A stretch of 64,000 nt of DNA, from the NCBI GenBank assembly GCA_030847615.1, contig JAUMIR010000005.1, forward strand, positions 238,676,645-238,740,644. The letters are read 5' to 3'. Origin of the DNA: Gambelia wislizenii. Lineage: Eukaryota; Chordata; Lepidosauria; Squamata; Crotaphytidae. Below are positions 47,813-59,599 of the stretch, in pieces. Every line of letters begins with the position of its first letter. The stretch's first letter is position 1. The notes beneath the pieces were generated by a model. That model was not told the origin of the DNA, made no database searches, and saw nothing but the letters and a program-made list of their open reading frames with translations. The position numbers and the translations under genes were made by a program.

Positions 47813-48334
47813 ATGGACAGAAAACATAACTGATACAGTTGATAATTCCCTAAACTTTTCAAACCCCCCCCCCAACCCTACCCTACAATCTCTACTAGAT
47901 CTACACTGGATGCCTGGCAGATGTGGCAGTATGAAATACCTTCAGCTATAACACTACAGATATATGCTATGGTATTTTCAAGCCCTCTCTGCTTGTATAG
48001 ATCAATTGATTGGGCAGTACGGAAAAAGGTAATTTATACAGACTGAGGGATTTCTACCCTTCAGGTAAAACCTATATCCTTAGAGCAGTTCCAGTAACTT
48101 TTTGCACCTAGACAGGGTAAAAAAAATCCATTTACTTTCCCCCACTAAATTAATAGCTTTATAGAACAAGCACAAGCAAAACAGCCACATTTTAAAAATG
48201 ACAGATCTTGATTGATTGGCTCTGGATATGACAGATAACACTAAGGGACTTATATCTAGGCTCTATGACCTTTTCTTTAATAAAACAACTGATGCCTAGA
48301 AGTTTGATTTCTCTTTCAACTCTTTGTCCTTCAG

Positions 48335-48422
48335 GCTAAACCGCTGAGTCACAAAGCTCTTCCGGAGATCAAATTGGAACCACACGAAGTGGATCAGTTT
48401 CTCAACCTTTCTTCTAAGGAAG
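48335..48422 (+). CDS. CREB3L2: CREB3L2 coding exon (probable exon 4)
   Basis: Acceptor gtccttcag, good donor gaag|gtatgt, 88 bp, phase 0 in and phase 1 out. It encodes AKPLSHKALPEIKLEPHEVD then QFLNLSSKE. The IKLEPHEVDQFLN core is essentially identical to mammalian CREB3L2, which makes the assignment secure. IKLE is a second psi-K-x-E motif. The residues before it match the mammalian protein only loosely. The exon sits 3.6 kb downstream of the previous exon and 2.55 kb upstream of the next one. Confidence 0.95.
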
Positions 48423-50975
48423 GTATGTCATTTATCATCAATTTCCTGACATATTATGGACAGCAGATGAAATCACTCTCATATAAAGAGAATGTGTTAG
48501 AATTTATAATTACCATTCAGATGCAGGCACTGGGAAAGCTGCGTTTAGAAGGAAGCTGGTGTAATACAGAAGCTAAGTCAATTCACTGGCACAGTTCCTT
48601 TGGGCCCAAAGTGCTCAGCTACCCAGAGGGAGTGTGTCTCTGGTAATTGGAACATTCTGCTCCTTCCCGTCCTTGCCAGAACCAGGATAGAGTTATAGCT
48701 ATGGGAGTGAGGGGCAAAATGAGGGCACTGCCCCCAATAAGAATTCTGCCCTCCCCCCGAAATGTTCCTTCACTCCCCACATTTCTAATATTTCGGGAAC
48801 TTAAAACTTTAGTTTAACATCTAGAAATAGAGTTTAGGCACCTGAAGAAAAGGGACAGACAATGTGACCAAGAGAATGCAAACACAGCAAACATAAGAGA
48901 ACTAGGTGTGAGTTGTTTTCAATGTTTCACTCTCTGCAATGCTAGAATTTTGGGGATTGAAGGAAAATTCCATGCTGGGGTGTGGGGAGAGGCAGAATTC
49001 TTATTTGGAGGGGCAGTGCTCTCTCTACTTTACCCCCCGCAACCATCCCCACCCCATAGCAACACTCCTGGGCCAGGCCAAGATGTTGTGTTGTTTCAGG
49101 TGGAAGACAAAATAGCATTCACCACCATTCCATCAGCACATGTAGAAGGAGTAGAGAAAGTGTGACCCTCATGCAGTCCCCAAGACCCTTTGTGGCCCCC
49201 AAAGCTCCTGTACCCCCATTTTGTGGACCACAAAAAAGGCCTCCCAAAGGTCAGTCTCATTCCTCAAGGCCTCCAGATGTGACACCTTCCACCCTCCACA
49301 ATGCCTAGAAAAACCCAGAAGTTGCAACTTGAAATGGCTTGTAGTTAACAATTTTCAGCTGAAAATAAGGGTGGCTCACTGTGGGTGTGTTTGATGGAAG
49401 TTGGTCCCCAAACTTTCTGCAGCTGACCACCCCAATCTATAGAAACCAATCAACCAGAAATTGACTGATGCATCCACACTGCTGACAGAATACCAAGTTG
49501 GTCTGCAGCCCTCAGAAGAAATGGAAGTTAAGGGCAGGGTGTTAGGAATATACAGATCTTTCCTCTAATGGAGGGGAATGGCTTGGGCTGTTACTTGAGG
49601 CAAATGTCTCATCTTGCCTAGCAATGGGGCTGGTTCCTGCTTATTTTGGTCATTGGTCATATGCATGGGGAAGACAGATAAAGAGGAAATGGCAACATAG
49701 CCAGAAGGCCCTGGGGGTCATAAAGTGGCCTCTTTTCTGGGATATACACTAGAACTTGGAAAAATTACATTTTCAGATTACAATTCCCAGAATCCTTCAG
49801 GCAGCAAGGCCATGGTACTGCCCTTGTTTGGATGTGTGCATGTGCCATGGAGAAGTAATTCTTCTTCACCTAGCAGTTTCAGCTCAGAAATCTTGGCTTA
49901 TATTAAGTCTGTTTTCCTTTATTATGTCAGATCCAAATCTAACAAAAGCAGGATACTAAGCCACGGTCAGGGTAGGATAACTGATCTGTGGTGTTGTGCA
50001 CTTGTTGAGTTTCCCTGAGAAGATAATATTCATTGATATACTAATGCTTATGTCTGTAGCTGCTGCCTTGCCATGTTTTCTGTGGATGCTAGTAGAGAAA
50101 TTGATGTGCTTTTAATTGCATTATTAAACTTTACCTAGTTAGGATGATTTTAAATCAACAGAGAATTCATTGACACATTTGTAAAACATTTTCAATACAA
50201 GGCTCTGGCTAAACAATAAAGTGAATTCATAAAACTGTGGTTCCCAGGGTTTCTGGGAGGGGACAGGGAAACTACTATAATGACATTGGTTTAACTGTTT
50301 TTCTTGTAGGTATGCCAGTTCTCTGGCTTCTATGCTATGTGCAGGTGATATGTATTTGGAATATTAGATGGCTGTGGGCCATATAGATTCATTATTTGCT
50401 TTTTTGAATTTTTGAAACTTGTTTACTTTTTGTTAAAGTTCACACACTGTGTTCTGGTTCTGGTGTAAAAAGCTCCCCACCTCATTTTCTTTCCTTCTTC
50501 CTTCATGTGCTTGACTTTGAGAAAGATATTGCAGTTTGTTAAACTGGTTTCCTTTGATTTCCAAACAGAGAAACTGTGTTTAGACATGCTAGTGCTTAAA
50601 CCACAGTTCCCTGCTTCAGTTGTCACAGGGAAACTGCAGTTGAACAAACCACAGTATTTCCCCTCAAGACCATGCCTGTGACAAGAGTGAGAAGGGAGAG
50701 GAGGGCTTAGGAGTGCCGCTTTTTGGACAAACAGTTTCCAGAATCCTCCAGTGAATGGCTATGCTGGCTGGGGAATTCTGGCATTTATAGCCCAAAAAAT
50801 AATGTTTCTAATATCTGGGAGGGCAACTGTGGTCAGATGGGACTCATTTTGTATCCAATGAACAATATTTCATGAGAATAAGGTTGCTAATCATCTGAAC
50901 TAGGCCACTGTTTCTACTAATGTTTAAGACAAACTTTCTGTTTTTCTTTTTATACCTGTTTTGTCTCTCTTGCAG
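48423..50975 (+). other. CREB3L2: CREB3L2 intron between probable exons 4 and 5
   Basis: Mostly sequence I cannot assign. It holds a half copy of the short palindromic repeat near 49752-49815 and a fuller copy at 50716-50806. No exon-like conserved frame is visible. Confidence 0.8.
50716..50806. repeat. Short palindromic repeat
   Basis: gccgctttttggacaaacag ... tttatagcccaaaaaataat with inverted cagaatcctccag/ctggggaattctgg arms. Confidence 0.8.
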
Positions 50976-51157
50976 CGGTGGATACCCTGCACATGCCTCC
51001 AACCCCTCCCAGCAGCCATGGCAGTGATTCAGAGGGCGGGCAGAGCCCAGTCAGGTCCCTCCCACCATCAAGCCCCACACAGTTGCAAGCCACTGTCAAA
51101 GTGACATCACGCACGGCTTCAGCGCTCACCAATTCTCCTCTCTTAACAGCGCCACAT
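50976..51157 (+). CDS. CREB3L2: CREB3L2 coding exon (probable exon 5), Ser/Pro-rich linker
   Basis: Acceptor ctctcttgcag, donor cat|gtaggg, 182 bp, phase 1 in and phase 0 out. It encodes [20 protein letters not shown], then a Ser/Pro-rich linker ending [13 protein letters not shown]. The [14 protein letters not shown] block is a hallmark shared by CREB3L1 and CREB3L2. In human FUS::CREB3L2 sarcoma fusions the junction usually falls in exon 5, which supports counting this as exon 5; the numbering is inferred. Odd: the donor is weak, and the frame stays open 36 codons into the intron with a hydrophobic run ([17 protein letters not shown]) before the stop. Confidence 0.95.
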
Positions 51158-53173
51158 GTAGGGGACAGTGGTCTCTTTTTTTTATTTCTCTTTTTAATTA
51201 ATGCAGTGCCTTTGATTTTTCACACACCTTGGGTAATAACAACAGAAACAATAACAATAGAAATATAGTTAAAGCTCTTTCTTAGAAGGCTAGCTTTTTT
51301 AGCAGATTAAATTTGGGGCTTTAATGGAAACCAATTATCCTCAGGAATGCCAAAATCCAAGCTCACAGTAGCCTTTGGCATCTAAAAGATGTGAGTCTGG
51401 CAACTGACACCTGAGGGTAAAAAAAAATGCTGCTCCCACTTGCACCTTGCATTTGCAAAATATTTTGCACACCTGGGGAGTTGCACAGTTCAACAGGTGG
51501 ATATTTCCAGCTGAGGGAGACTTTGCATTTGATCTCTTTTGCTATTTTCAACACTGTACTTGCATGGAGCTGCCTGCCTTCCATGCACCTCATCCTTGCT
51601 GTTTATACAGATTCAAGAGTTTAACCCAGAATGATGCCCATCTGTTTGCAGGGCAGATGGGAAATAAAACAGGATCAGTGGTGTTTGTACTGCCTCCCGA
51701 TGCCAGCCTGGTAGCCTTCCACATTTTGGCCCACAACTCCCAGCATCTCTAGGAAGCATGGGAGGGTTGCAGTTGGCATAGCTGGAGGCTGGGAGAGGTA
51801 CCAATACAATCAATATGGATTTATTTGCATAAGGAGGAAATTTAGTCCTAGAGACAGCAAGTTCGTGATGGCAGGATCAGGATCCCTAAAAGGTAACACA
51901 CAGAAAGTTTCTGTTTGATTCAAACAGCTAGAGAGAAGGAACAAACCAAGTGGACAAAAATAAGCAAGAAATATGAAAAAAAATAGGCTTCCCCATTTCC
52001 TAAATGTCCATATTCTGGCCATTGGAGAGCTTGGAAAAGTTCCTTTTTCTGGATTGCAACTCCCAGACTCTCCCAGCTAGCATGTCCATTTTTTCCAAGC
52101 TCTGCCATAGAAGTCAAATCTGACATGGTTATTTAAGGGAGCTGCAATGTTTGGTTGAGTAACTGGTAAGATTAATATTTTGATTGACTAATGATAGCCT
52201 GATTAGGGGCTTTAATTGTTGGTTGTTGCTGTTGTTGTTTTAAAAGGCATGGATAACAAAAGATATCTTAAGAGTATTCCTGCCTGAGAGAAGAGGAGGA
52301 GCAATGCCTCTTCTAAGATTATAATAATAATTATATTTATTTCTTTCCTGCCTCTCCCTATGGATTGAGGCAGGGATCAACAACAAATTAGAGACATAAC
52401 ACCAGTTAAAAGAGCATATGAAACCAGTACATATTAAAAAGAATCAATACATACTTTAAAATTCATAATTTAAAACTCATCTGGATAAGCCTGCCATTTA
52501 CTACTATTTTAAACTCAAACAGCATATCTACCTAATGAGTCTCCTCCAGCAAGTCATTCCACAATTTGGGGGCAGTTAAAGAAAAATGTCCTCTGGGTAA
52601 CAGTGGTCAGCCTAGCTATGGTGATGATGTATGCATGCATATCTAAAAACGTAATAGATCTGTTTTGTCTTCTTTAAAACTATTGGTGTTTTTTTAAAAC
52701 TAGTTTTAATCAAGCAGTTTCTCTGTTTTCAAGATTTCAAGCCATATTCCCTTGGAGAAGAGATCTGCTCTCTAGCTGTAGTGTTACACAGGCAGTGTCA
52801 TTCTTTTTTTTACATGTTCAGGGAGCTGGTAGCAGCAATGGGATGAGAAGAATGACAATTTTGAGTTGCTCATTTCCTGGGTGCTTGGCTTCCAATTGGG
52901 TCAGCAAGCATCATCACTGCATTTCGCCTCCTTCCCTTAATGCTGATGCCATCTTTTTCTTGCCACCACTGCTTTCAGTGCCACTGTTGGCATAACTATG
53001 CTAGCAGAGGTGTAGGATCTTGGCCTCTGTTCTCTGGAGCTCTGTGCATGCATGTATAATGCCAGAACTTGAGTTGACTAGAGAAGCTTTTGATTTTAAG
53101 AAGGCAGGTTTTCTGTTTCTGTAAAGATATATTTTTTTAAAATCAACTACCCCCACCTCTGTGGCTTTTGTAG
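51158..53173 (+). other. CREB3L2: CREB3L2 intron between probable exons 5 and 6
   Basis: Holds an L2-like fragment at 52320-52620 and a half palindromic repeat near 52026-52105. The rest is unassigned. Confidence 0.8.
52320..52620 (-). mobile_element. L2-like LINE 3' fragment
   Basis: ttatatttatttctttcctg, a weak 'ggattgaggcagggatc' segment, an A-rich UTR, and the complement of a decayed coding block at 52540-52600. Confidence 0.55.
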
Positions 53174-53320
53174 AAACTGCAGGGCACAGGGCCTCTGATC
53201 TTGACAGAGGAAGAAAAGAGGACATTGATAGCAGAAGGGTATCCTATCCCTACAAAACTGCCCCTCACGAAAGCTGAAGAGAAAGCACTGAAGAAGATCA
53301 GGAGGAAAATCAAGAACAAG
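53174..53320 (+). CDS. CREB3L2: CREB3L2 coding exon (probable exon 6), CREB3-specific segment and start of basic region
   Basis: Acceptor ttttgtag, donor aag|gtacag, 147 bp, phase 0 on both sides, so its removal would keep the frame. It encodes [20 protein letters not shown], then [20 protein letters not shown] and KIRRKIKNK. This is the roughly 30-residue conserved segment just before the basic region that defines the OASIS/CREB3 family and separates it from CREB and ATF6, followed by the first part of the basic region. It is nearly identical to the mammalian protein. Although the exon is symmetric, skipping it would remove part of the DNA-binding surface. Confidence 0.97.
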
Positions 53321-54359
53321 GTACAGTGTCATTAACCAATTTTGCTAATCTTTATGGTGACATTATTATGGGGTTTTCTTGCCAAGATTTATTCAGGAGA
53401 GGTTGTCTTCCTCTGGGGCTGAGAGATTGTGACTTGCTCAAGGTCACCCAGTGGGTTTCTGTGATTGAGCAGGGATTTTCATCGTTGTCTCCTGGAGTCC
53501 TAGTCCAACACTCAAACCAGTACACTGCACTGGCACAATTGGCCAGCTAGTGTCTCTTATTTCTAGCTATGGAGCAGAAAGTTGGGTCTCTTGGACAAAA
53601 TAGGAGCTTTGGGGGAAAAAAGTTTTGGATTACAACTAGTAGATTCCCACAATCCAGCTAGTAGAGAATTTGGGGACTTGTGGTCCTGAAAAGTAACCTT
53701 TTCAAGCTCTGATTAAGGTGCTTCCAGTGGGTCTGACATTGTCACTACCACTCATTTGCTTGCTTTCATCCTCTGGAATCAATTTGTATGGCTTCCCAGA
53801 CAGCAAGGACAAGTCAAATGGGCTGCTCCTCATTCTCTCTGCCCCTTCTGTTGTTCCACCACTTACTTAAGTGATCAAACGGCACCAAGTAGGATCAGTA
53901 GGCTCCTGGGCTTGGCAGGGGGCTTCTGACTGTGGTGTGATCACTGATAATGCTGGTCCTCCTCATACCATAAAACTATGCTACAATCCCATGGCAAACT
54001 ATGCTCAAAGCATCTCATAACATCAAGCAGAAGAGTACAAAAATGCTAAAACATATTGGTCAGGGTTGATGGGTGTTCTAGTGCAACTCATGTGAGTTGG
54101 GAAAGGTTGGGGGAGGCTGCTCTAATATCACATCTCACAAAGAAAGAGCTTTCCCCCACCCCCAATATGGTCAACCCAATTACATGCAAAACGTACACTG
54201 ATTTAATTGATAAACACAAACCTTATTTGATGTTTAAAAATTTAAGAACGATGTTTCTAAATGGTTTGGATTGTATGCATTTTCCAGTACTGTTTGTCAT
54301 TCTGCTTTTATTGTTGGAGCTTCTACTTGCTGTAAATGGTGTCTTGCTTTCATTTGCAG
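53321..54359 (+). other. CREB3L2: CREB3L2 intron between probable exons 6 and 7
   Basis: Begins with a tRNA-headed SINE on the minus strand (53345-53550), then a diverged palindromic repeat near 53617-53715. The remaining roughly 640 bp are unassigned. Confidence 0.8.
53345..53550 (-). mobile_element. tRNA-headed SINE (Sauria type), near full length
   Basis: Complement order: tail near tggtgacattattatggggt, middle ttgtgacttgctcaaggtca, head acactcaaaccagtacactg. It starts about 25 bp after the exon 53174-53320 donor, antisense to the gene. Confidence 0.85.
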
Positions 54360-54418
54360 ATTTCTGCCCAAGAGAGCAGGAGGAAAAAGAAAGAATATAT
54401 GGACAGCCTGGAAAAAAA
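54360..54418 (+). CDS. CREB3L2: CREB3L2 coding exon (probable exon 7), DNA-binding basic region
   Basis: Acceptor catttgcag, strong donor gtaagc, 59 bp, phase 0 in and phase 2 out. It encodes ISAQESRRKKKEYMDSLEK. Together with NK from the previous exon this gives the bZIP basic motif N-x3-(A)-x2-S-R, here NKISAQESRRKKK, including the invariant Asn and Arg that contact DNA. The first heptad of the leucine zipper starts at MDSLEK. I see no change from mammalian CREB3L2, so DNA binding to CRE-like sites is expected to be conserved. Confidence 0.97.
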
Positions 54419-54499
54419 GTAAGCTTGCCAGAATAAGTCATGTAATCAGATTGCCCTGAAGACTGTGGAGAGAATAGATGGAAATGGAAGAGCCTATAT

Positions 54500-54682
54500 A
54501 TTTCTCAGTGATAGAGCAGTTTTTTTTTAATGCAGAGATGCCCAGGTTCAGTCCCTGACATCTCTGGTTCAAAGTGTCTCTTTGGGATGCTAGGAAAGCT
54601 CACCTGAGCTGAGGCCCTGGAGAGCTGGGTAGATGTGCCAGTGATCTGACTCATTTTAAGGCAGCTGTGTATGTTCACTAAG
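54500..54682 (+). mobile_element. tRNA-derived SINE (second type)
   Basis: tctcagtgatagagcag head, B box caggttcagtccctgac, body cctggagagctgggtagatg, end ggcagctgtgtatgttc. This family is widespread in squamates. Confidence 0.8.
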
Positions 54683-54889
54683 ATGTCCAGGGGTTGGTGA
54701 GTAGTTGCTTTGCTTGTTTTGGATGCCTGCAAGGGGAACCAACATGGCTACAAGGACTTGGAAGCATGTATGAGTATGTGGTGTGTCATGCCCTCTAGTG
54801 GCTGTAATGGGGAAAAAAGCCTTCTGTCATTGACACAACAACCCTCAGAGGTGATACCCAGATGGTATTTATTCAGAGACACGGAGGGA

Positions 54890-55040
54890 AACAAAACTTG
54901 GGAAAAGTGACTTTTTAAGACTCCTATTGCCTCCATCCTCTGGGACATCCTCCTACTTTTTAAAGACTCCTAACCTCTGAGCATGGCTGGGGAATTCTGG
55001 GACTGGAGTAAAAAATGTCACATTTCCCAAGCTCTGGAGG
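54890..55040. repeat. Palindromic repeat, long form
   Basis: aacttgggaaaagtgacttt and its inverted form aaaaatgtcacatttcccaa at the two ends, with a ggctggggaattctggg inner arm. Confidence 0.82.
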
Positions 55041-55266
55041 TAATATTGTAGAGCTGGCACTGTCTGCAGTACTCATGCTATGACCACAACCTAGAGTGCA
55101 ATGAAACAAGATTTCTTTCCCAGTTGGTGTGTGGTTCCATTTTCAGAATAAAGGGCTGGTGGCAAATTTTTGTGTCTTGACAGCAGCCCAGGAAGTAAAT
55201 ATCATCTTTTTTGGTCAGTCCAAATTCAGATCTTTTCACATTTGAAATTCTTTATGTGTTTCCTAG

Positions 55267-55335
55267 GGTTGAGACCTGCTCAAATGAGAACAGTGAGCTG
55301 CGCAAGAAAGTGGAAGTCCTGGAGAACACAAACAG
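55267..55335 (+). CDS. CREB3L2: CREB3L2 coding exon (probable exon 8), leucine zipper
   Basis: Acceptor tttcctag, strong donor cag|gtaaga, 69 bp. It starts by completing a Lys codon and ends two bases into an Arg codon. It encodes VETCSNENSELRKKVEVLEN followed by TNR, the middle heptads of the zipper with Leu and Val at the a/d positions. Mammals read VESCSTENLELRKKVEVLEN, so the changes are conservative. The zipper mediates dimerisation. Confidence 0.96.
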
Positions 55336-55574
55336 GTAAGAGTATAAAACTACCAAGAAAGATATTAGACTTTCCCACCCCAGGTCTGCCTTCCTGAACA
55401 ATACTTGAATTACCAGCAGTATTAACTAACCAGTTGACATAAGCTTGTATGAGCATGATTTTGAGTTGGTAGGGAAAAGACAGCCTCCCTAATGGGGGAC
55501 CAGACCCCTGCTGCTGTTGATTTTTTTATCACCAAGGAGAAGGGCACAGCCTGTTTTTAAAAAATCATTTGTTT

Positions 55575-55930
55575 TATTATTATATTTATATCTTGCTTTT
55601 TCTCCAAGGAGTCTAAGTCAGGTTACATGCTCCTCCCCTCCCCCTCTTATTTTATCTTCACAACAGCTCTATGAGGTCGGTTATTCCAAGAGATTGACTG
55701 GCCTGAAGTTACCAAGTGAGCTTCATGTCTCACTAGGGATGGGAAACCAAGTCCCGAATGCAGTTGCCAGCTAATGTAGTTCCAGAAATTTTTATCAATT
55801 TCTGAATGATATGTGAACACCTAGGTAAATCCCATTGCTTCACTGTTTCTGCTACAGTTGGGATAAGCACTCGCATTTAGGCCCAAATTATCCCAGTCCT
55901 GGGTCCAACTACTACACTACATTGGCTTTT
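55575..55930 (-). mobile_element. Long tRNA-headed SINE/LINE-tailed repeat
   Basis: Starts tattattatatttatatctt (tail), includes tcttcacaacagctctatga, and ends with the complement of a tRNA-SINE head (tactacactacattggct). Confidence 0.7.
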
Positions 55931-57203
55931 TAATTGTCCTTTTAAAAATCTAGCTTTTTACCACCTTTCCAGGGAGTGATCAGAATGGCAGCAACAAACG
56001 CAAAACAAACATTATAAATATCAAAACATCAACTCAATAAATACAAAGAGTAGCTCTGTAGTTTTGTAATGACTTATTTTTTATCTTCTTGGGTTTTTTA
56101 AAATAGAGATTGGCTTTTACAGAGATATTTGAATCTTATGTGAACGTCATAGATTGTGGCATAGAAATATTTCCTTTAAAACACTGTCACAATGAATCAT
56201 GTAAAAATTGTAGAGTGTGGCATACACCTACTCCTTCTCATGGCATAGGTGGCCAGTGAAGTATTACACACTAACGGGGCAGCTAGAAATGATCCTGTCA
56301 TTCTGACATGAAAAGTGTTAGGAGTGAGCAAATTCTACCAGGAATGGCTTTGCTCTTTGATTGTGTGTGTGAGTTTTGTCAGCTTTCTGCACTGTGACAG
56401 ACTTAAGAGTAGGGAGTGAACCTGGCACATATTTTAAACACACCTAGATAACAGAATGCAGTCAGGCATTTTCTGGATGAATGTGATAGCAGTGAAGTGG
56501 TAGTGATTGGGATTCTCTTTTTGATGATAAAAGGCCTTGAAGTGGTTTTAGAGTTTGACTGGCAGTCAGCATGTATTACTAATTGGATGGCAAGCATTGT
56601 TTCTAATCTCTGGATCTTGTATCACAGAAGCAGTACCAGAGTTCATTGTTTCCCCCACGCAACTTATGTGCTGAAGGCAGAACTCAGTGTTACCATAGCA
56701 AGCATAGGTCCCTATACCTACATTTGCTGAAGTAGTGTGGGGGCAGAAGAAGTATTTGTAAGGGGAAATTGGCAGGTTGAAGGGTAAGGTGCTTAAATGT
56801 TCTTGCATCTGTTGATTCCTACCTTGCTGATTACCCTTCGCCTGACTGCCTTTCCCCACACCCGGCTGAACTGTTTCTTTGCGAACCTGGTTGGACCTAA
56901 GTATTTAAAACAGCCTAGGAGGCCCTTGCAAGGGAATATTGTGATAGTGAAGCCAAAACACTATCTGCTAATGTTCCCCTGTAGAGGATGGGCCACTACT
57001 CCATGACAGCACACTGCATGTATATAAGCAATCTCACACTTAATCCCTGATATCCCTACCACTTCGAAATGAGATCTGGTAGCAGGGGATGTGAGAACTA
57101 GACCTGTGTGAGTTCTTGGAGCTCTTTTCTAAGCCAGACAGAAATCAAGTAGATGGACAAATTGGCCTCATGTGGCTTAAGGCTGTTTCCATATTCCTGA
57201 ACT

Positions 57204-57318
57204 GCAGAGCTTAGAAAAGTAACCTATTTCAGCTACAACCCTGAATCCCCCAGCTTGGCCATTGGCTATGGTGAGATTCTGAGAGTTGTACTCAGAAATG
57301 TTAACTTTTCCAGCTTTG
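57204..57318. repeat. Palindromic repeat, long form
   Basis: gagcttagaaaagtaaccta ... aaatgttaacttttccagct, with an inner ctgaatcccccagc/gattctgagagttgtac pair. Confidence 0.8.
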
Positions 57319-57631
57319 CTTAATTGTGGTTGATAGTCCTCCCTTGAAATAAATGTCAGTATGCTTGGTGAGGCCTCACCATAGAACTTCAACTTGTTTT
57401 TAAAATAGTTTTTAAAACCACATTGGTTCTTGGTAAAATAGTTTTTAAATATGCCTGCAAAAGATTGGTATTAATGATAGCTTCTCTCTCTGGCCATGAG
57501 TATTTTTTTTTTAAATCCCTTCAAGAAAAACTTCTCCCGATTTTTCAAAAGCAGCTTTAACTGATCCTTTGCATTGTGTGAAGTTTTATATGTTTAGCAC
57601 AATAATCAGAGAAAATCCAGAAGTTTTTTTA

Positions 57632-57648
57632 TATATATATATATATAC
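57632..57648. repeat. (TA)n microsatellite
   Basis: About eight TA units. Confidence 0.9.
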
Positions 57649-57811
57649 AGTTGACAGACCACCTTAATATCTTTAAATTTTGTTACTTGGATTGGGATTT
57701 GTCAGCAAAATATTCCAGGATAATTTCTGCATATGAATGCCTGCCCCATTCCCATTAAAATAGAATAAACATTGCTTTTGAGGTTTTCAGTGAAATATAA
57801 CTTTCAGGTTA

Positions 57812-58041
57812 CAGTTGTCCCTCCATATTCACAGATTTGAGATTCATGGATTTAAGTATTCATGGCTTGAAAATATTCTTTAAAAAATAATAATCCAAAA
57901 AGCAGACCTTGATTTTGCCATCTTATATAAGGGACACCATTTTGCTATGCCATTGCATATAATGGGACTTGAGTATTCACAGATTTTGGTATTCACGGGG
58001 GGTCCTGGAACCAAACCCCAGCAAATGTGAAGGGACAACTG
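57812..58041. mobile_element. TA-flanked Tigger/MER2-like MITE, copy B
   Basis: Same as 38491-38722 with about 16 differences by eye: starts cagttgtccctccatattc, ends gaagggacaactg, TA on both sides. It lies in the intron between probable exons 8 and 9. Confidence 0.93.
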
Positions 58042-58549
58042 TATTTTCTCTCTATCAAGTCTTTCCACAGATCAAACTGTGAATTAAATCTCAGCAACCG
58101 TTGACCTTTGTTGTATTAAGAAATGCTGCAGAAATACTTGTGCTTTTCTAGCAATGGCCATGTAAATAATGAGTTGTTTGTTTTCTGTGCTTCTTTCTCT
58201 GTTGTACACAATCGTCCTGATTCAGCTATGTTCTTATGTACATGGAAACAGATGCATAAAGAATAGTGTAAGCCAAGGATGGGCCATCTCACTGATTCCA
58301 CTTCAGCAGCACTCTATACCCTGCTACCAAATTTGTGGTCTCACTACCACATTTCAATATCATGGCCATGACAACACACCTCTCCTCCTGTCACACACCT
58401 TGGTTTTGTTTTGTTTTTAGTAAAATTGCCCTTCCATTACTACAGAAGCCACTATGAATGGCCATCCAGTCTCTGCTATAAACCTCCAATGATGGAGAGG
58501 ACATCCTTTACTGAGTCTGTTTCAGTGTCAATCACTTCATATTCCTAAG

Positions 58550-58740
58550 ATGTTTTATTTGGTCAAAGAACACTCATGGGATGATCTTGTTCAACAGTGG
58601 ACAAGACTCCCTTGGCAAATGGGGGACACTCCCTCACTGGAGGATATAATCAGAGGCCGCTTTAGCTGTGGATTTTCTGCATTGCCAACAGGTTGGATCA
58701 GATGACATTTAAGACCCTCTTCCAAATTTAAGATTCTGTG
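58550..58740 (+). mobile_element. CR1-clade LINE 3' relic
   Basis: A decayed reading of the CR1 end (actccctcactggaggata, ggttggatcagatgac, cttccaaatttaagattctg) in the usual order. Confidence 0.6.
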
Positions 58741-59599
58741 AAGGAACAGATGTATTAGTAGATGGAGATATTGCACATTTTATGCACTGAACAATCTTGT
58801 GAAATATGTTTTTTAGGGTCAGAGTGATTACAACAGGGCTGCTAAATGAACTTCATGCCTGGAAGGAAAACTGAACCCAGGTCTTCCCAGTCCATGTCAG
58901 GCATTGTGTTGAGTAGATAATACTGGTCTTGTTTGTTGAACTTTAGTTGTAAGTCCTTGAGCAGAGGCTGTCTAAATCCTGTGCTTTGCACTTCAACTAG
59001 CACACCCACAGAGTTAAATGAAAATGTTAAATGGAAGGCCAGGAGACTTATCTTCACACTGCAAAGCTGTGAAACAGCTGGGCTTCTATTGGTAAGGGAA
59101 AAGGAAAGCTATAGTGCCTTGGAGAAGGTGATTCTTAAATTGAATTGCACCCATAAAGTGTGTTGGACCAAGAGTGAAAGGATGTAGTTTCTGCAGATGC
59201 AATGCATCAGGGCCTGTTTTACACTCTTGCCTCATTAATCTATTAATGTATTTACTCCACCAACACCTTATTGACCTTCAAGAAGGTGTATAGTTGGGTC
59301 CTCTTAGTGTATCATCCATTTCCGCTCTCTAATGGCTTCTCACTCAAACGACCCCTTCCATTTTCAGTACACAGCTGCCAAAATAAAATGTTATTAATAA
59401 ACTGCAGGGAGTCTTCTCTGTGGAAGAGCAAGGCTTCTGACCTTGAGTTATCTCCTCCCACATTTTATGTCCAAACAAAACATTAAGAGTTTGAAAGAGC
59501 TACCATTATAAAAGTGTAGGGTAACCACAATCAGGTGCATGAGTTGTCATTTCAGTTTCTTGTTATTGATTTGGTGATAGTCTGTAAGTATTTTAGGAA

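Larger units (their letters stand above)
44742..48334 (+). other. CREB3L2: CREB3L2 intron between probable exons 3 and 4
   Basis: Contains two tRNA-headed SINEs, a short SINE relic, a palindromic repeat relic and a MITE with a 96-bp minisatellite, all listed. Nothing recognisable in 45233-45897, 45983-46342, 46930-47601 or 47813-48334. Confidence 0.85.
54419..55266 (+). other. CREB3L2: CREB3L2 intron between probable exons 7 and 8
   Basis: Short intron holding a tRNA-derived SINE (54500-54682) and a palindromic repeat (54890-55040). Nothing else recognisable. Confidence 0.8.
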
